A stretch of DNA of 64,000 nucleotides from Phragmites australis (GCF_958298935.1 NC_084931.1:20983334-21047333), one strand, 5' to 3'; counted from the first letter of the stretch, positions 34,251 through 46,830 are shown. Made by a program: numbers and translations. Notes: a model not told the origin generated them from the letters alone.

Positions 34251-35369
34251 GGTGATCTTCATCGGCTACGAGAGCATGTCTAAAGCATACCGCTGTTACG
34301 ACCCTATCTGCAGGCGCATCACCATATCACGCGATGTCGTTTTCGACGAGGCAGCACAGTGGGATTGGGATAGGAACGACAACAACGACACAACGGGGAA
34401 TGAACCATTTGTCATCGAGTATACTGTGGAGCTTGTTCCTGGTGCACCTAAAGAAGAGATGGGAGCGCGGGGTTACATGTTGCCAACACCTGCGCTCGCT
34501 TCAGCACATGATCTTGTGACTGCCCATGACGTCACTAACACTCGAGTCCATTGAGTTCGTGACTCCGCCACCAGAGCAAGAGGTGGACCTAGACGCCGAC
34601 CATGATGATATGCCGATGCGGTTCCGCACTATCAATGCCATCATCGGCCATGCGTCGGCTCCTGGTCTCGTGGCAAGGGTGCTCAATGAGGAGATGCACT
34701 TCACCACGGCAGAAGAGCCCACTTCCTTTGGGAAGCAGAGAAGCAAGCGTGCTAGCAATAAGCGATGCACAAGGAGATGAAGTCCATTAAGGACAACAAC
34801 ACATGGGACCTCGTCACCCTCTCAGCCGGGCACCGAGCCATCGGCCTCAAGTGGGTCTTCAAGGTGAAGCGTGACGAGAACAGCGACATCGTCTAGCACA
34901 AGGCGTGTCTGGTGGCCAAGGGCTACGTTCAATGCACTGGCATCGACTTTGATGAAGTGTTCACGCCAGTGGGGCGGATGGAGTCCGTGTGCATGATGCT
35001 GGCCCTAACGGTTCACGAATGCTGGGAGGTCCATCACATGGATGTCAAAAGTGCCTTCCTCAACGACAAGCTCAAGGAGGAGGTGTACGTGGCCCAACCG
35101 CCTGGGTTCATCAACGGCAGGAGCGAGCACAAAGTATTGCGCCTGCGCAAGGCAATGTATGGGCTTCGTCAAGCACCAAGGGCCTGGAATGCCAAGTTGG
35201 ACTCCTCCATGGTGTCACTTGGTTTCCAAATGAACGACTCAGGACACGGTGTCTACACGCGGAGCAGAGGAGCATCACAACTGGTGGTGGGTGTGTACAT
35301 CGACGATTTAATCATCACTGGTACCATCGGCGTAGTCCGAGATCACGACATTCAAGTCTGAGATGAAGG
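34251..35369 (+). pseudogene. copia reverse transcriptase
   Basis: Linker sequence VIFIGYESMSKAYRCYDP is followed by the RT entry (NNTWDLV, IGLKWVFKVKRDENSDIV then a stop at 34894). Further on are KGYVQCTGIDFDEVFTPVGR, VHHMDVKSAFLNDKLKEEVY, YGLRQAPRAWNAKLD and the catalytic VGVYIDDLIITGT (YIDD variant, about 35296). A frame change lies near 35360. All main RT motifs are recognisable, but stops and shifts prevent a full product. Confidence 0.87.
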
Positions 35370-36190
35370 AGGTGTTCCGGATGAGCAACCTTGGGCTACT
35401 ATCGTACTACCTTAGGATCGAGGTGAGTCAAGGCCTATCCAGAATCTCGTTGTGCCAATCCTCCTACGCCGACAAGCTTCTAGACCGAAGCGGCATGAGC
35501 ACTTGCAATCGGAGCCTGGTGCCCATGGAGCAACAACTCAAATTGAGCAAGGAGAGCACCAGTCCTCCGGTGAATGCCACGGAGCCGGTTCATGGAGAAT
35601 CCACACGATGATCATCTGGCTGCGATGAAGCGCATGCTTCGGTACATGGTGGGAATGTGCGACTACGATGTCCACTATGCCAAGAAGGAGGAAGGGCGAC
35701 CTCGCCTGATCGGTTACAGCGACACCGACATGGCGGGCAACATCGACAGCCGGAAGAGCACCAGCGGTGTCATCTTCTTCCTCGGCAGCAACCCCATCAC
35801 CTTGTAGTCCTCAAAGCAAAAGATGGTGGCTTTATCCTCGTGTGAGGCAGAGTACATTGCAGCAGCCACGGCTGCATGCCAAGGCGTCTGGCTAGCTTGG
35901 CTATTAGACGACTTCATCGGTTTAGAGTTTAGTGCACCGGAGCTCAGGGTGGACAACCAGTCCGCCATCACATTAAGTAAGAACCCTGTCTTCCATGACC
36001 GGAGTAAGCACATTGATGCTTGTTTTTATTTTATCCGGGAGTGCATCGACGGAAAGAAGATCGTCCTCGAGCACACATCGACAGAACATCAGCTCACGGA
36101 CATTCTCACCAAGGTGCTTGGGCGCATTTGCTTCTAGGAGCTGCGCACCAAGATCGGCGTCAATAAGATGATTGGTGATCGCGTCAAGGA
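35370..36190 (+). pseudogene. copia RNase H and Pol C-terminus
   Basis: The RT thumb (NLGLLSYYLRIEVSQG) precedes RNase H. The RNase H motifs are LIGYSDTDMAGNIDSRKSTS, VALSSCEAEYIAAATAACQG, LRVDNQSAITLSKNPVFHDR and HTSTEHQLTDILTKVL, matching the catalytic pattern. Stops at 35804 and 36135 and a frameshift at about 35600 break it. The end lies just before the polypurine tract. Confidence 0.87.
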
Positions 36191-36203
36191 TTAGGGGGAG
36201 AAA
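36191..36203 (+). promoter_or_regulatory. Polypurine tract of the copia element
   Basis: TTAGGGGGAGAAA directly precedes the 3' LTR start TGCTATCATAC. Confidence 0.85.
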
Positions 36204-36534
36204 TGCTATCATACTCCAAGCATGTTCACCGATTTATTATCATTGTTTTATTTTTAGTATATAGCATGTCAAGCATGGCCCGGTTGTTATGGCCGTGAGT
36301 AGCTCGCGCTCCACGCATGCGAGTTCACGCAGGAGTGTGTTCGAGTCATGTGCGGCAAGTTCGCAGTCATGGGATGATGTGATCATCATGCTTGGGTGCC
36401 GCGCATATAGACAGATTAGTTGCTTTGTTTAGCTAGTTGATTTCCTTTAAATAGTCATATAATCCAAAAAGTTGCCCGTTTGCAACGCCAAAAACTTGTG
36501 TTTTCGCTCATTGTTCTTTGAACGCATGAGTCTG
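36204..36534 (+). repeat. 3' LTR of the copia element, end missing
   Basis: It is homologous to 29977-30297 with many substitutions. Similarity stops after GAGTCTG, so the last 35 or so bases of the LTR are missing or replaced. Confidence 0.82.
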
Positions 36535-37951
36535 ACCTTACCTTATGGAGCCACCGGCCCAAACTTCACTTTTGCTGACTGTTTCATTCAGAAACTTCAC
36601 CCCTCGGGGTTGCCCAAAAACGGCCCCAAGAACTCCATTCCCGTTTCCCCATCGTTCGCCCTTCCGCACGAGGCGCCCGGCTTACGCAGCCTTTCTCCAT
36701 GGCCGGCCGACACTTGTCGCAGCTGCGTCTCACGTTTTGCTCCTGGTCCTGGACCGCGTCTCATTCAGGTATGGAGTAGTGGTGGCACTAGCAATTTTAG
36801 CGTAAACAAGTTGGTCCGGTCCATAAAGCTGCGTATGCTGTTGTCGATGCGCCGCCGTCCCGGCTGCCTTTCTGGCCTTCCAGAAACACGCGATGGTGGA
36901 GGACCATCGCCCACCGACCAAACGAGAAATGTGGAGCACTGGAGCATCATCGCCGCTGCTACTTTCTTCGCCGTCCGTCCTTGGTCGCCGTGGCTGGAAG
37001 AATTGAAGTCTTGAACGGTACCACGCACACGGAGCATTAGCGAGAGAGAGAGAAAGAATAGAATGGCTGCTCGCTGTTTTTGGGCCGGACCACACGTACC
37101 TTTCGCCCGCAGCCGCTTTCCAGCCGACCACAGGCTGGGCTGGCCCGCACGGCCGCCGCCCGCACTGCTCCAAGAACCGCTCGTCATCTCCTTTTCTTCT
37201 TGGGGCCCTCGCAGGTGCCCCACTTCGGCCGTGCTGACGCTGCGGCAGGCAACTTGCAGGCCGCAAGGACTTGCCGTCCCGGCATCGTCTTTGCACCTTC
37301 CCCTCCCTTGTCCGGCTATCCTTCTCTCTTACCTGCCGTCCTGCCGATTCTTCACTTGCAAGAATGCTCTGTACGTATCGTGTCACGGTGTGTGTAGTAT
37401 TTTTTGTACATGCCGGTTTGGTCAAAGTTGTTGCGAGCCTTCAACTCCAAGAGAAGATCATGTGGCACGAGTGTACCACGGGGTTCTTGTTGATGATACA
37501 ACAGGACGGACCGAAACGGAACGGAACAGTTGGTTGCTCAAAAGTCAGTGGAAATTTCAAGGATAGTTGACACAGGAGCCTAGTAATTGGGCTTCTCTCT
37601 TCCCTTCAAGGCACAGATTGTTCTGAAAACATCAACCTGACTCCTAATAAGTTTTCGGTTCGTACGCGTACACCTATCTCCAGGCCTTATAGGGCGTGTA
37701 CAACAAGTGTTTGAGGAAGGAGCTTGATGTCGGTCATTTTGATACTATTCTCCTTTTGCGTAGCCCGTGTCACCTTGTAGTCCCTTCCCCTGTGCTGGCT
37801 AGACGTTGTACTATATTTCTCCTGCGTTGGCAGAGCTCCAGCCCTTATTTTTAAAAGGGAGAAGCTGTTTAACGTGCATGGTCAAGCATTTATGTACACG
37901 TGTTTAATTAACAAGTTTGTTAACGTGTGGCATCATCCGTCATGCTTGACT
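36535..37951. other. Unclassified GC-rich then AT-rich intergenic DNA
   Basis: 36540-37400 is GC-rich with several overlapping open frames on both strands, the longest being 231 codons on the minus strand. None gives a recognisable domain, and codon use looks like composition-driven openness. 37400-37951 has no visible structure. Confidence 0.35.
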
Positions 37952-39200
37952 CACTATGCGAAAAAAATCGTTAGCAACGAGTGGTAATCAACATTAGCGA
38001 TGGGTTTGGTACCTGTCATTCTTATTGTGTCACTAATAGTAGGTTATTAGTGACAGGTTATAATCTTATCTATCACTAATGATCGATAAATATTTTTCGT
38101 ATTTTTTTTTGACAAAAAAGAGTAAAAAAAATTTCCACCTGAACCATTCTAATGCAGGCTCATCCTATATGCCTCACAAGCCACGTTTTTTCATATTATT
38201 TTCAAGTTTGTGTTCTATGAAAATCGAATTCACGACCTTAAATCGAATTCACGACCTTCTCCTCATGTGTGTAGCCACCTTACCACCTCTACTATCACGT
38301 AGTTGTGATAGGGAATAGATATTTTATCCTTTTAACCTTTTTTACCGAAAGTTATTAGTAACGTATCATAACCATGATCCGTCACTAATGACTAATTTTG
38401 ACAAATTTCGTCGAGAGTTATAATTTGATAGATAACCCGGAGTGCATTCGGTAAAATAAGCATAATTTTTACATGCAGACTCCAATTTCAACATTTTTTG
38501 AATCTACGGACATCTAAAAAAAGTTACATTAGTTTCTCCCCCACTTTGTTGGGTTCGAAGAACCTTTTGAGGCCAAAAATAATTTGAAAGATTGAGTTCT
38601 CACCCACGAAAGTTTTTACACTATTTTCAGAACACGCCTTTGTGTTCATAGTCGTCACACCTTATATCAAACTTGAGCATAAATGTAAAATAGTTTATAT
38701 TCTAATGCTGTTGAGGTGAGAAAAATAAGAGAAAAATAAAAAAAAAGTATTTACGAATACCATCATTAGTGACTGGACTTAGTCATTAGTGACAGATTAC
38801 AAGTTGACCTATCACTAATGACTGCCATAGGACGATCCATTACTAATAAGTGGATCATTAGTAATAACTGGCCTATGATGACCAGTCATTGATGACCTTA
38901 TCATTAGTGACGGGTTATAACTTGATCCGTCACTAATGACTATCTAGGACGACCCATCACTGATGATCTTATCATTAGTGATGGGTCACAACTTGATCCG
39001 TCACTATTATTATTGGTGATAAATCATGTTACGATCCGTCACTAATGACCACTCATTAGTGATGGATCTATATCCGGTCTCGATCAGAAGGGACATTAGT
39101 GGCGTGTCCTTATTGGACCCGTCACTAATAGGACACTAGTGACGCGTTTTGAGCAGCAGTCACTAATATGGTGTCTTCTTTGTTGATTTCTTATGTAGTG
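37952..39200. mobile_element. Non-autonomous CACTA (En/Spm-type) transposon
   Basis: It starts CACTATGCGAAAAAAAT and ends TTTCTTATGTAGTG, whose reverse complement is CACTACATAAGAAA. A 3-bp duplication ACT lies outside both ends (37949-37951 and 39201-39203). Around twenty short units of the type TCATTAGTGACGGG or its reverse complement CCGTCACTAATGA crowd both subterminal regions, mainly 38010-38070 and 38760-39180. These are the usual transposase-binding repeats of CACTA elements. There is no transposase, so this 1249-bp copy depended on a partner. A short tandem duplication (AATTCACGACCTT) lies at about 38226-38260. Confidence 0.92.
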
Positions 39201-39203
39201 ACT

Positions 39204-39978
39204 TGATGTACGACACTAGCCCTCCTTGTTTGAAATGATAACTTAACCTGATTATCCATTTACCCGCAGGTAAATACCTTAATAGGGTTAGATATGGATC
39301 GTATTTGATACCCACGGGAACGTTCGTGGATGAATAATACTACCTGACGAATAGACGGGTATAGGTATGTGTAAGGCATACATATACCGTAAAACCCGTT
39401 TACTCGTTTAACTAGTCTGACAAGTGGGCCCAACCCAATCCTCTAAACCCTAAATCCCTAATCTCCTTCCTAGACGGCCCTTCTCAATACTCAGCGTTAG
39501 TCCCACACTCCCATTCCCACCACCGCCAGCCCCATACTCCACAATCCCCGCTCCCAGCACGCGCCACCGCTTCCCAGGTCCTAGCCCTATTGACGCCCAG
39601 GCTCTAGGTTAGCGATAATAGAAGATCTAGTCATACCTGCAGGTGACGGGCCCATGGGCGTTCACAGGTATATCCACAGGTGGATAAAAACCGATGGATA
39701 TGGATATGGGTGAGCATTACACGTACCTGCCACATATGATTGCCATCCCTACTCCTTTTATAGGTTTTTAAATATTCCATGTTGTTACACAAGAACTTAA
39801 GATCCGAACTCTTGCACTTATCAAGCATTGATGTTACTAACATATCTGTTCTTTTTTACTTGTTATTTTGGATACTGACGAGATATATATATGTCTGTGA
39901 CAATTACTTTCTAAGCATTTGTTGTTCTAATTTGTTGAAAATATAGTCATTTGAAAGTATTTGTTAGGATAAATAATA
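39204..39978. other. Intergenic DNA, unclassified repeat-like segment
   Basis: 39240-39720 has several short similar phrases around TACCCG/GGATATGGATATGGGT and TAAACCCTAAATCCCTAATC. This suggests an old repeat, but no ends were found. No coding region is supported. Confidence 0.3.
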
Positions 39979-40345
39979 CATTTGTTCTCAAATAGATATC
40001 GTTTTAAAATGTGTAGTCAAACTTAAAAAAATTTGACCAATATACACACAAAATTGTTAGAATTTGACACATGCAAATGATATTAGTGGACTTGCCATGA
40101 AGAATACTTTAACAAATTTTAATTAGAAATAATAATAATAATAATTAATATTAAAATATGAGTATTTGAGATCGTGTTGATGTCATAAATGATAAGTAAA
40201 AAATAACATAGATGGTATACTAATATTTTTTTCATATGACAAACTCTTAATACTTTTTGTATTTATTAGTGGACAATTTACAAAGTCTGACTGCACACAT
40301 CTCTAGATGCCATCTATTTGAGAACAAGTTATACAACAAGGGCCC
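39979..40345. mobile_element. Degenerate Stowaway-like MITE
   Basis: The left end reads CATTTGTTCTCAAATAGATATCG. The right end, reversed, reads AACTTGTTCTCAAATAGATGGC, forming imperfect terminal inverted repeats. The internal GTCAAACTT...TTTGACCAA pattern is common in grass Tc1/mariner MITEs. The expected TA duplication is not clear. Confidence 0.5.
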
Positions 40346-41475
40346 TATCTTTTCTGTATGGGATAAAATAAATCCATTTTTCCACTATAAGAATCTCTCC
40401 TACTTCTGAGTTCTGAAAGCTTCCGCTCATGAATACATAATGGCAGCTTAATGACACGCAACTCCAATACTAGTTCATAGACAGATATGCTGCGTGGTCA
40501 GACTGTAGTAATAGTCCACGTCAGTAGTCAAGTCCACTTGTCGGTAGAAAAAAGCTAGTTCCCTGCTGACTGCAGACATTAGCCGTTGGAGTTGGACAGC
40601 AGCACCAGCCAGCAGAGTAACGACAACCGTGCCCTGAAGGCGCACGTACGGAGTCATCTCACGGATTCGCTGCAGAAACAGGCCCCGAAGGCGCTCAATC
40701 CACCGTGCCCTGCAGCAGCATAGCCTGCCTGTCGTGGGCTCTGCTGCCCGTGGTGCCAGGGCACGAGCCGCATGGAGCCAACGCAACGCCGAGCAAGGCT
40801 GGGTGAGTTTGAAACCACTAGCCGTTCCAGGCCCCGTGCGCGCACTCATTTCCCCGTGCGCCAGGCCAGACACCAACGAACGAGCAGGTGCCTTGGGCTC
40901 GCCGCCGCGGGCGCGGTTCCCCGATTCGGACGCACATCAAAGCCGAGCACCCCCCCTCCCCCCGCGTCCCCGGTCGCGACGACGCCAACGGCCAGGCGTG
41001 GCCGCGGAGCCAACGCCCGCCCAGGTGCTGCGAGCGAGTGCGACACTGCGACCACGGCGCGACGCGGACGTGATACGATACGGTTCTTGGTTGGGGCTCC
41101 GTTCCGGTCCGGGCTCCGGCCGGGGTACGGTGCGTACGCTGCGGGGTCAACGTGGCCTCCGTCCGCGGCTCGCGCCACTGGCTGCTGCTGGGCGCGTCCT
41201 TGCGTTGGGTGGTTGGGTGGCTGGTAGCAGTGGAAAGCTTTCTGCCGTCCACTGCCCATGGAGTGTGGTTCACCGAAATTTACCGTTGGATCGGTGCGCT
41301 CATTGCGACGTTCAGGACCGTGAGTACGGTACCTGGCACTGCACCCGTTTTCTTTTCTCTATACTAGTTCGGCCGTTCGACTGTATGCATCCGTTTTACA
41401 CCACAGTGATTCGTGCACCGGGATAGAGAGAGAGAGAAAAAAAAAGAGAAATTTGACAAGATCAGGTTATACTTA
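40346..41475. other. Unclassified GC-rich island
   Basis: 40620-41360 is GC- and CpG-rich, with open frames up to 230 codons overlapping on both strands. No domain, splice pattern or repeat identity could be supported. It may be an old promoter or exon remnant or simply an unmethylated island. Confidence 0.3.
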
Positions 41476-41768
41476 GGGTCTGTTTGGTAGAGCTTTTTTT
41501 TATCTAAATTTTCTGTGAGGTGATTCTCTGGAGGAAGTGATTCTGTGGCTGAAAATAATTATCTGAAATAAAATATATGAAGGAAGTGATTCTGTACGGG
41601 AAGTGAATCAGGAGAAGCTGTTTTTTTCAGCTCCCTAACTTCTAGTCTATTTCAGAGAATCACTCCCACGGATTCCACTAAGGGAGCTAAAAGCTGAAAG
41701 CTACTGTTTAGCAGAGCTCCTCTGATTCCAGCCGAAAAGCTACTCTGAAAGCTCTGTCAAACAGACTC
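41476..41768. mobile_element. Tourist-like (PIF/Harbinger) MITE, 293 bp
   Basis: The ends are GGGTCTGTTTGGTAGAGCTT and, reversed from the right, GAGTCTGTTTGACAGAGCTT. A 3-bp duplication TTA lies outside both (41473-41475 and 41769-41771). Much of the interior is also inversely repeated (GTGATTCTCTGGAGG with AGAGAATCACTCCCAC). It has no coding capacity. Confidence 0.85.
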
Positions 41769-41771
41769 TTA

Positions 41772-43726
41772 GTAAACCTTGTTAAATCAGATAATACAGA
41801 CAGTGACGAAGCTATGCTTCTAACAAGACTAAAACCAATAACTAACCATTTAAACCATATATACCGGGTCACACACTGTTATAGAACAAAAATAAAGCAT
41901 AAGGCTTACTCTAGTAGCTCCCTCAAAGATCTGTGCTGGCAATGCTGGAGCACTTTTTGTCGATCAAGCAGGTGGCAAACGTCTCTAGCGGACTTGGCTT
42001 CAAGTGCTACAGGAATACCGATCAGGTCAAGCGGGCAGCAAGTTTGTGGATGGAAAGAGGATCCCGTAATACTATTCACAGAGGATGTCTATAGGTCTAA
42101 AAGGAGAAGAAGAGTAATATAGAAAATATGGTAGCCGCTGGTGATAAAAAAATAAAAGATGCTATAATAATATTATAGATAATAGATTTTTGCAATATCT
42201 ATTAAAGATGTCCTAACAATACATAATTGTGATAATATTTCACGTACATGATTAATGGCGCAACAAACTACATTAGGACACGAAGTGATACTAAAGTAAT
42301 TGCCTAATCAATGAACATTTGGTTGATCCAAAACTCTATAACATCCATAATGTTTGGATCCATTTCCTCAATCGGTCTTTGAAGCTTGGGATCGGGGATA
42401 ATGTTATTGGGTACAACATGAGGATTATTTTTACTTGACATTAGTATTATTAGCTCTGATTCTTACTATTTCTAGTTCTAGAGAAGATTGGCTAAATCGG
42501 ATTACAGAGTCAGAAGCACTATAAAAAGCCAATATCTTGGTCCTCTTCATTATGTAATTATAGTACAAAGTTACTACATGATGCACTGAAGGTACAATAA
42601 GATTTCAATGTGTGCTAGGATTCAAATAATCAAACTTCAGTTAAATTGGAGAAGGGATGGGGACTGGGGAGCAACAATCTAAAAGGGATGGTCTGATGGA
42701 GCTACGTCGTGACAGCCGATTGACTCCATGGGGGTTGGCCTCTTGCTGGAGATGCGTGGGTGCAGCTGCTATAGTGGTGTCACCGCTAGCCGTGGTCGTC
42801 GGCTCATGGTCGCTCCTGGGCTCCTAGCCTCCTCCGATGGCACGGCTAGGGTTCAGACTTCAGCCGTACAGGTCTGTATGGCGAGACGAGAGCAAGAGAG
42901 AGATCGACGCGAGGTTATGAGTGAGCGACTGAGAACAAGGTCTGAGTGTGATTTTTTTATAATTTTTAAACTAAAAATTATAAATATATGTATCTATTTT
43001 AAAATTTTGTAAAACTATACTCCTATCACTAGTTGATAATTAAAAAAGTGACAGTCTATTTGTATCTTAAAAAGTAGCATGTATCTTAATATGTAACATG
43101 TTGTAGCCAAGATACGAGAGGAACAACTTATTATGAAATAGGGATTTGCATTGACGTAAGCAATCAACCGCTGCACTGCTCGTACTCATGCAGGCTTTGT
43201 TTGCCACGCAAACAAATCGGAAGCTTGCGGCTGTTAACCATTCGAACATCACTTATTAGTTAGGGTTCGTGACTCGTGAGAAGGACGTTGTACGAACCAT
43301 CAAGCAACCAAAGAGTGATGAGTACCTAATATTCCCTGCCATTTTATATAGTTTTTGCCAAGTCGTGGCAGAAGATTCCTGAACAGCTGAAGCCAGAACT
43401 GATAAAAAATGGAGTATGGCTCAGCTTCTATCTGTGAAAAGCTATAATCTAAAATAAATAGACTGATTTATTACTGTTTTTAAAAAATTAAAAAGTTAAT
43501 TTTTGATAAAATAAATTAAAAGCTGATAAGTTAAATGAGAGTGATTTTTTAAAAAGCCAGTGCGTTTAGAACTTAAAAATTTCTCATAAAAATTAACAAT
43601 TTTTCTCATAAGTTATAAACAGCTTTCAGCAAAAACTCTGGACCAAACATAACAATATATACAGCTGCCAGAGACAAGTTAGCTCCATGTGCGCTGTGTG
43701 CATTGCACCATGGCCGGAGATGAGGA
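41772..43726. other. Intergenic DNA without supported genes
   Basis: This is mostly AT-rich. A GC-richer patch at 42710-42920 has an open frame without a recognisable domain. 43395-43650 has inverted-repeat-like AGCTGAAGCCAGAACT / AGCTTTCAGCAAAAACTCTGG edges suggesting another old MITE, without a clear duplication. Confidence 0.3.
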
Positions 43727-43890
43727 TCCTGTTTGGCACTTAGATTAAGATTTTTTTTAATAGCAGGTTAAATCTAGCTTAAGAAATCTTAAATTTAGAG
43801 CTATAGATGGGTTAGAGGTATTTAGTTAAGCTATTTAGTTTTCATTTTAATCTAGCATAGATCTCAGAGTTAAAATTATACCAAACAAAA
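43727..43890. mobile_element. Candidate small MITE
   Basis: The left TCCTGTTTGGCACTTAGATTAA and the reversed right end TTTTGTTTGGTATAATTTTAA form imperfect inverted ends around an AT-rich body with inverted TAAATCTAGC/GCTAGATTA-like segments. No convincing target duplication was found. Confidence 0.35.
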
Positions 43891-45532
43891 CTGAGAAATG
43901 TGAGAATTAGTGGCATATATGAGGAAATAGGGACTCTTTCTATTCTTCTTCTTTTTTTTTCTCTTCTTCCTTTTTCTCTTCTTTTATTTACTTATTCTTC
44001 CTCCACTATGCTTAAAAAATTGAAGGAGAGTTTGGAGGCTCAAAGTGCTCCCATATGTTATACCATCTTCAACTATATTCATTTTATTTTCTTTCTGATT
44101 CTCTCCTCGTTCTTATTTCCTTTATTTTCTCTTATCTCCAACAGCTTTTCTTCGAAGGGAATTGTGAAAAGAAAGGAGAGAGAATTACGTCCTGAAAGAA
44201 ATGACTTTGAGAATCTTTTCGTGACAGAAACCGTGAAAAAAAACCCGTTGATACGCTAAAAAAAAAAATCCCTTCGTGAAGAGATTTTAAACCTTAAAGA
44301 AAAATCGTTAGAAATGGTCTAAAAGGGCTTAAGCCCCTTGCCTCCCAGGTAGATCCGCCGCTGGCGAAGACAGCGCAGTGTAGCTAGATTATGCCATCTC
44401 TAGCAGATACTCTAAAATTTTATCCTCTGTACCACTATTACAGCATCCCCTAATACTATTACAGCATCCCCTATTTTTTCTATCTCCAACAGCTATTCTA
44501 TTTTCTACATTTCATTACTCTCCTTCTCTCCTCAAACCCACATCCATACACTATATACAGTAATAGAGGCTACCTTTTCCGGCTCTAAATTTGCTGCCGC
44601 TCAGAGCCGTCCGTATCACTGTGCCGCTAGTTGCCCTCTCTGCTGGAGTGCTTATCCGTCCTCCCGATCGGCAAAAACGTGAACAGCGATGACAGCACAG
44701 TATTTTGCAGTCACTGCTGGAGTCAGCCTTATAGACAGCTCTGCACCTGGAGATGAGGATGACGGAGGATTAGGGCTTTGCCTGTCATGCTCTAATGATT
44801 GGTTCGTTTCGGACCATCAGATTAAGAAAGCAAACATGCAGAAACGACTAGAAACCGCAGCAGCTCCGGATATGCTTTTCAATGCTTGTTTGGACATTGT
44901 ACAATTACACAGCTCAAAAACAGGCCTAATAATTTATAGGGCCTATTGAAAGTTATAGTGACGATTTTACATCCCCCTCAGTTCTCATCAACCACAAATA
45001 TGTCAATGCACCTCACGAGGCCGACGTTTCCTTTGTAGGAGAAACCATGGTTGAGATTTTTTTTCTGGACACAACTAATTTTTAGTGGACTGTCCAATCA
45101 CGATATGATGATCTAGTGATAGTCTTTTTCTCCATCTTTTCTGCTCGCTTTCAGCATTCGACGCTTGCTCCCCTACCTCCCGCCTGCCTGCTCCCATCTC
45201 CGGTGGCGTCCCTTCGCCTGGTCCACCGTCTCCACCCCGCAGCGCTAAATTGATTTTGCCGGTGCCATCGATGATGCTCCTCCATCCTAAACCCATCCAC
45301 TTGTCCTTCACCACCCGCGGCTGGCGGCACATCGTCTCACCTCTCCGCCCGCTGACCGTCGTCTCCGTCAGACTTACTTGCCTCTCTCGAACCCATTTCT
45401 AAGCCGGACAACATGAATCACCCCTCTCCTAACCTGAAGGTACATTTTTTTTTTACACAATTTAGATTTGTAAGGCATATCAGAGGTCTTAGGAGGAGAC
45501 AGTAATAATTATTGGGGATCAATTTACGGTAC
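43891..45532. other. Intergenic DNA without supported genes
   Basis: It contains T- and A-rich runs, phrases such as 'TATCTCCAACAGC' (44130 and 44480) that recall MITE ends, and a small tandem repeat ACTATTACAGCATCCCCTA at about 44440-44473. No open frame here shows a known protein. Confidence 0.3.
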
Positions 45533-45535
45533 TAA

Positions 45536-46178
45536 GAGCAACTCCAACAGATCATCTATAATACACCATCCATATCCCCATATGGATTGCTATCTATAAA
45601 GATTCCTCCTTCATATTACTCCATCACTCCAACAGCACATCCATATTTCATCTTCTATATTCTCTTTTCTATTTTTTAATAGTATTCTATAACTGACAAT
45701 AATTTTAGAAATTAGTACATTAGTTTATATGAATATTCATAAATTTTTTGTGATTTTTGGGAATTAAATTTATGCCCTAAAAATTCAAGGAAAGTACAAA
45801 AATACTCAAATTTAGAGATTTTTTATTTAAAATTTGTAAGAGATTTTTAGTGGGAATCAGTTAAAATGGGTTCTTTGTTATTTATTTTATTAGTATAAAA
45901 ATTGGTGTGATTTTAGGAGCTCAATAAAATCACTTTTTGAATTTTTGAAAGAGAAGAGAAGAAATAAAGTTTTGAAGCAAAAGCTACTGCTTCTCTCTGT
46001 CTCTCTACAGGAGGATGGCGGGGGGAGAACGCACGCCACATCTGGCGTGTGTGATCGTGTAAATGGCGTGTCCGATAAAATAGAGTGTTGGATAGAGGGT
46101 CTCTTGGAGACTCTTTTTTGAAGAAAATAGATGAAGGAGGGAATAAAGGATGGAATAGAAGGACTCTTGGAGATGCTC
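45536..46178. mobile_element. Tourist-like MITE, 643 bp, upstream of the calmodulin-binding gene
   Basis: The ends are GAGCAACTCCAACAG and, reversed from the right, GAGCATCTCCAAGAG. A 3-bp duplication TAA lies outside both (45533-45535 and 46179-46181). The GAGCATCTCCAA-type terminus is very common among grass MITEs. It ends about 650 bp before the start codon at 46831, so it lies in or near that gene's promoter. Confidence 0.8.
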
Positions 46179-46181
46179 TAA

Positions 46182-46830
46182 GCACACTTTAATGCTCCAG
46201 CTATAAAATCTTAGCAGCAAACTTATGGTCCGTTACCAGCTCACTGAAATCCGTTCTCTTTCAACTTTCATCAGCAACTAATAAATGCATCCTCCAAGAT
46301 CCAACCATCCAAAAAACTCTGACCACAAAAGGATCACAAAATTGGAAACCACAGGAGATGAGAAGCCGTTCTCAAAATTCTCAAAGATGACGGCCCCTTT
46401 GAGCCGCCCACCCACTCTCTCCCTCCTGCTCGTCTCGACTCCCTCCCCATCCATTCATCATCCTCCTCTAAACCCATCGCCTTCCCACGCACAAACCACC
46501 TTTCTTTTCTTCTCCTTGTGCTCTCCTCTCCATCAAGTGAAGTCTTATCCCTCCACTAATACCCTCTCCGTTCCTTCTCCCACCTCCCAACCTCTTGTCT
46601 CAGTTCACATCACCTTTGCTTCGCCTAGGCTTTGCTTTCGTGCCGTCCTTCAACTCAAGAAGCCAACAAGTCCAAGCAAGCCTCCAGTTTCAGCAAACAA
46701 AGAACTTGGAGAAAGAAACCTTTGATCCGAAGAGACCAAGGAGAAATCCAGGGGGAGGATTAAGCTCTAGCCTCTGAGAAGAGAAAGAATCCAAGAAGCC
46801 GCCGCCGCCGCCGCCGAGGAAGTAGCAGCC
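46182..46830 (+). promoter_or_regulatory. Promoter/5' UTR region of the calmodulin-binding gene
   Basis: This C/T-rich sequence (46400-46620) is typical of grass 5' leaders. A (CCG)n run lies at 46799-46817 just before the start context GCAGCCATGG, which is a strong plant initiation context. No clear TATA box could be fixed. Confidence 0.5.

Larger units (their letters stand above)
29977..36534 (+). mobile_element. Ty1-copia retrotransposon, degenerate, split by a solo LTR
   Basis: The order on the plus strand is LTR - tRNA-Met primer site - Gag - protease - integrase - RT - RNase H - polypurine tract - LTR. Integrase before RT defines Ty1-copia. Removing the nested solo LTR (30946-32520 plus one duplication) leaves about 5.0 kb, the usual copia size. 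The two LTRs differ at many positions and pol carries several stops and frameshifts, so it is an old copy. The 3' LTR stops short of the end of the 5' LTR, so no flanking duplication can be identified. Confidence 0.9.

Noticed and set aside
36730..37425. 231-codon minus-strand open frame
   Set aside because: The region is GC-rich and open in several frames, with no domain, splice or conservation evidence visible.
40734..41426. 230-codon plus-strand open frame
   Set aside because: It is a composition-driven open frame in a CpG-rich island with equally long frames on the other strand.
46285..46725. Upstream reading frame as a separate gene before the calmodulin-binding gene
   Set aside because: The sequence is C/T-rich leader with Pro/Ser-rich translation and no family resemblance. 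It is more likely promoter and 5' UTR.
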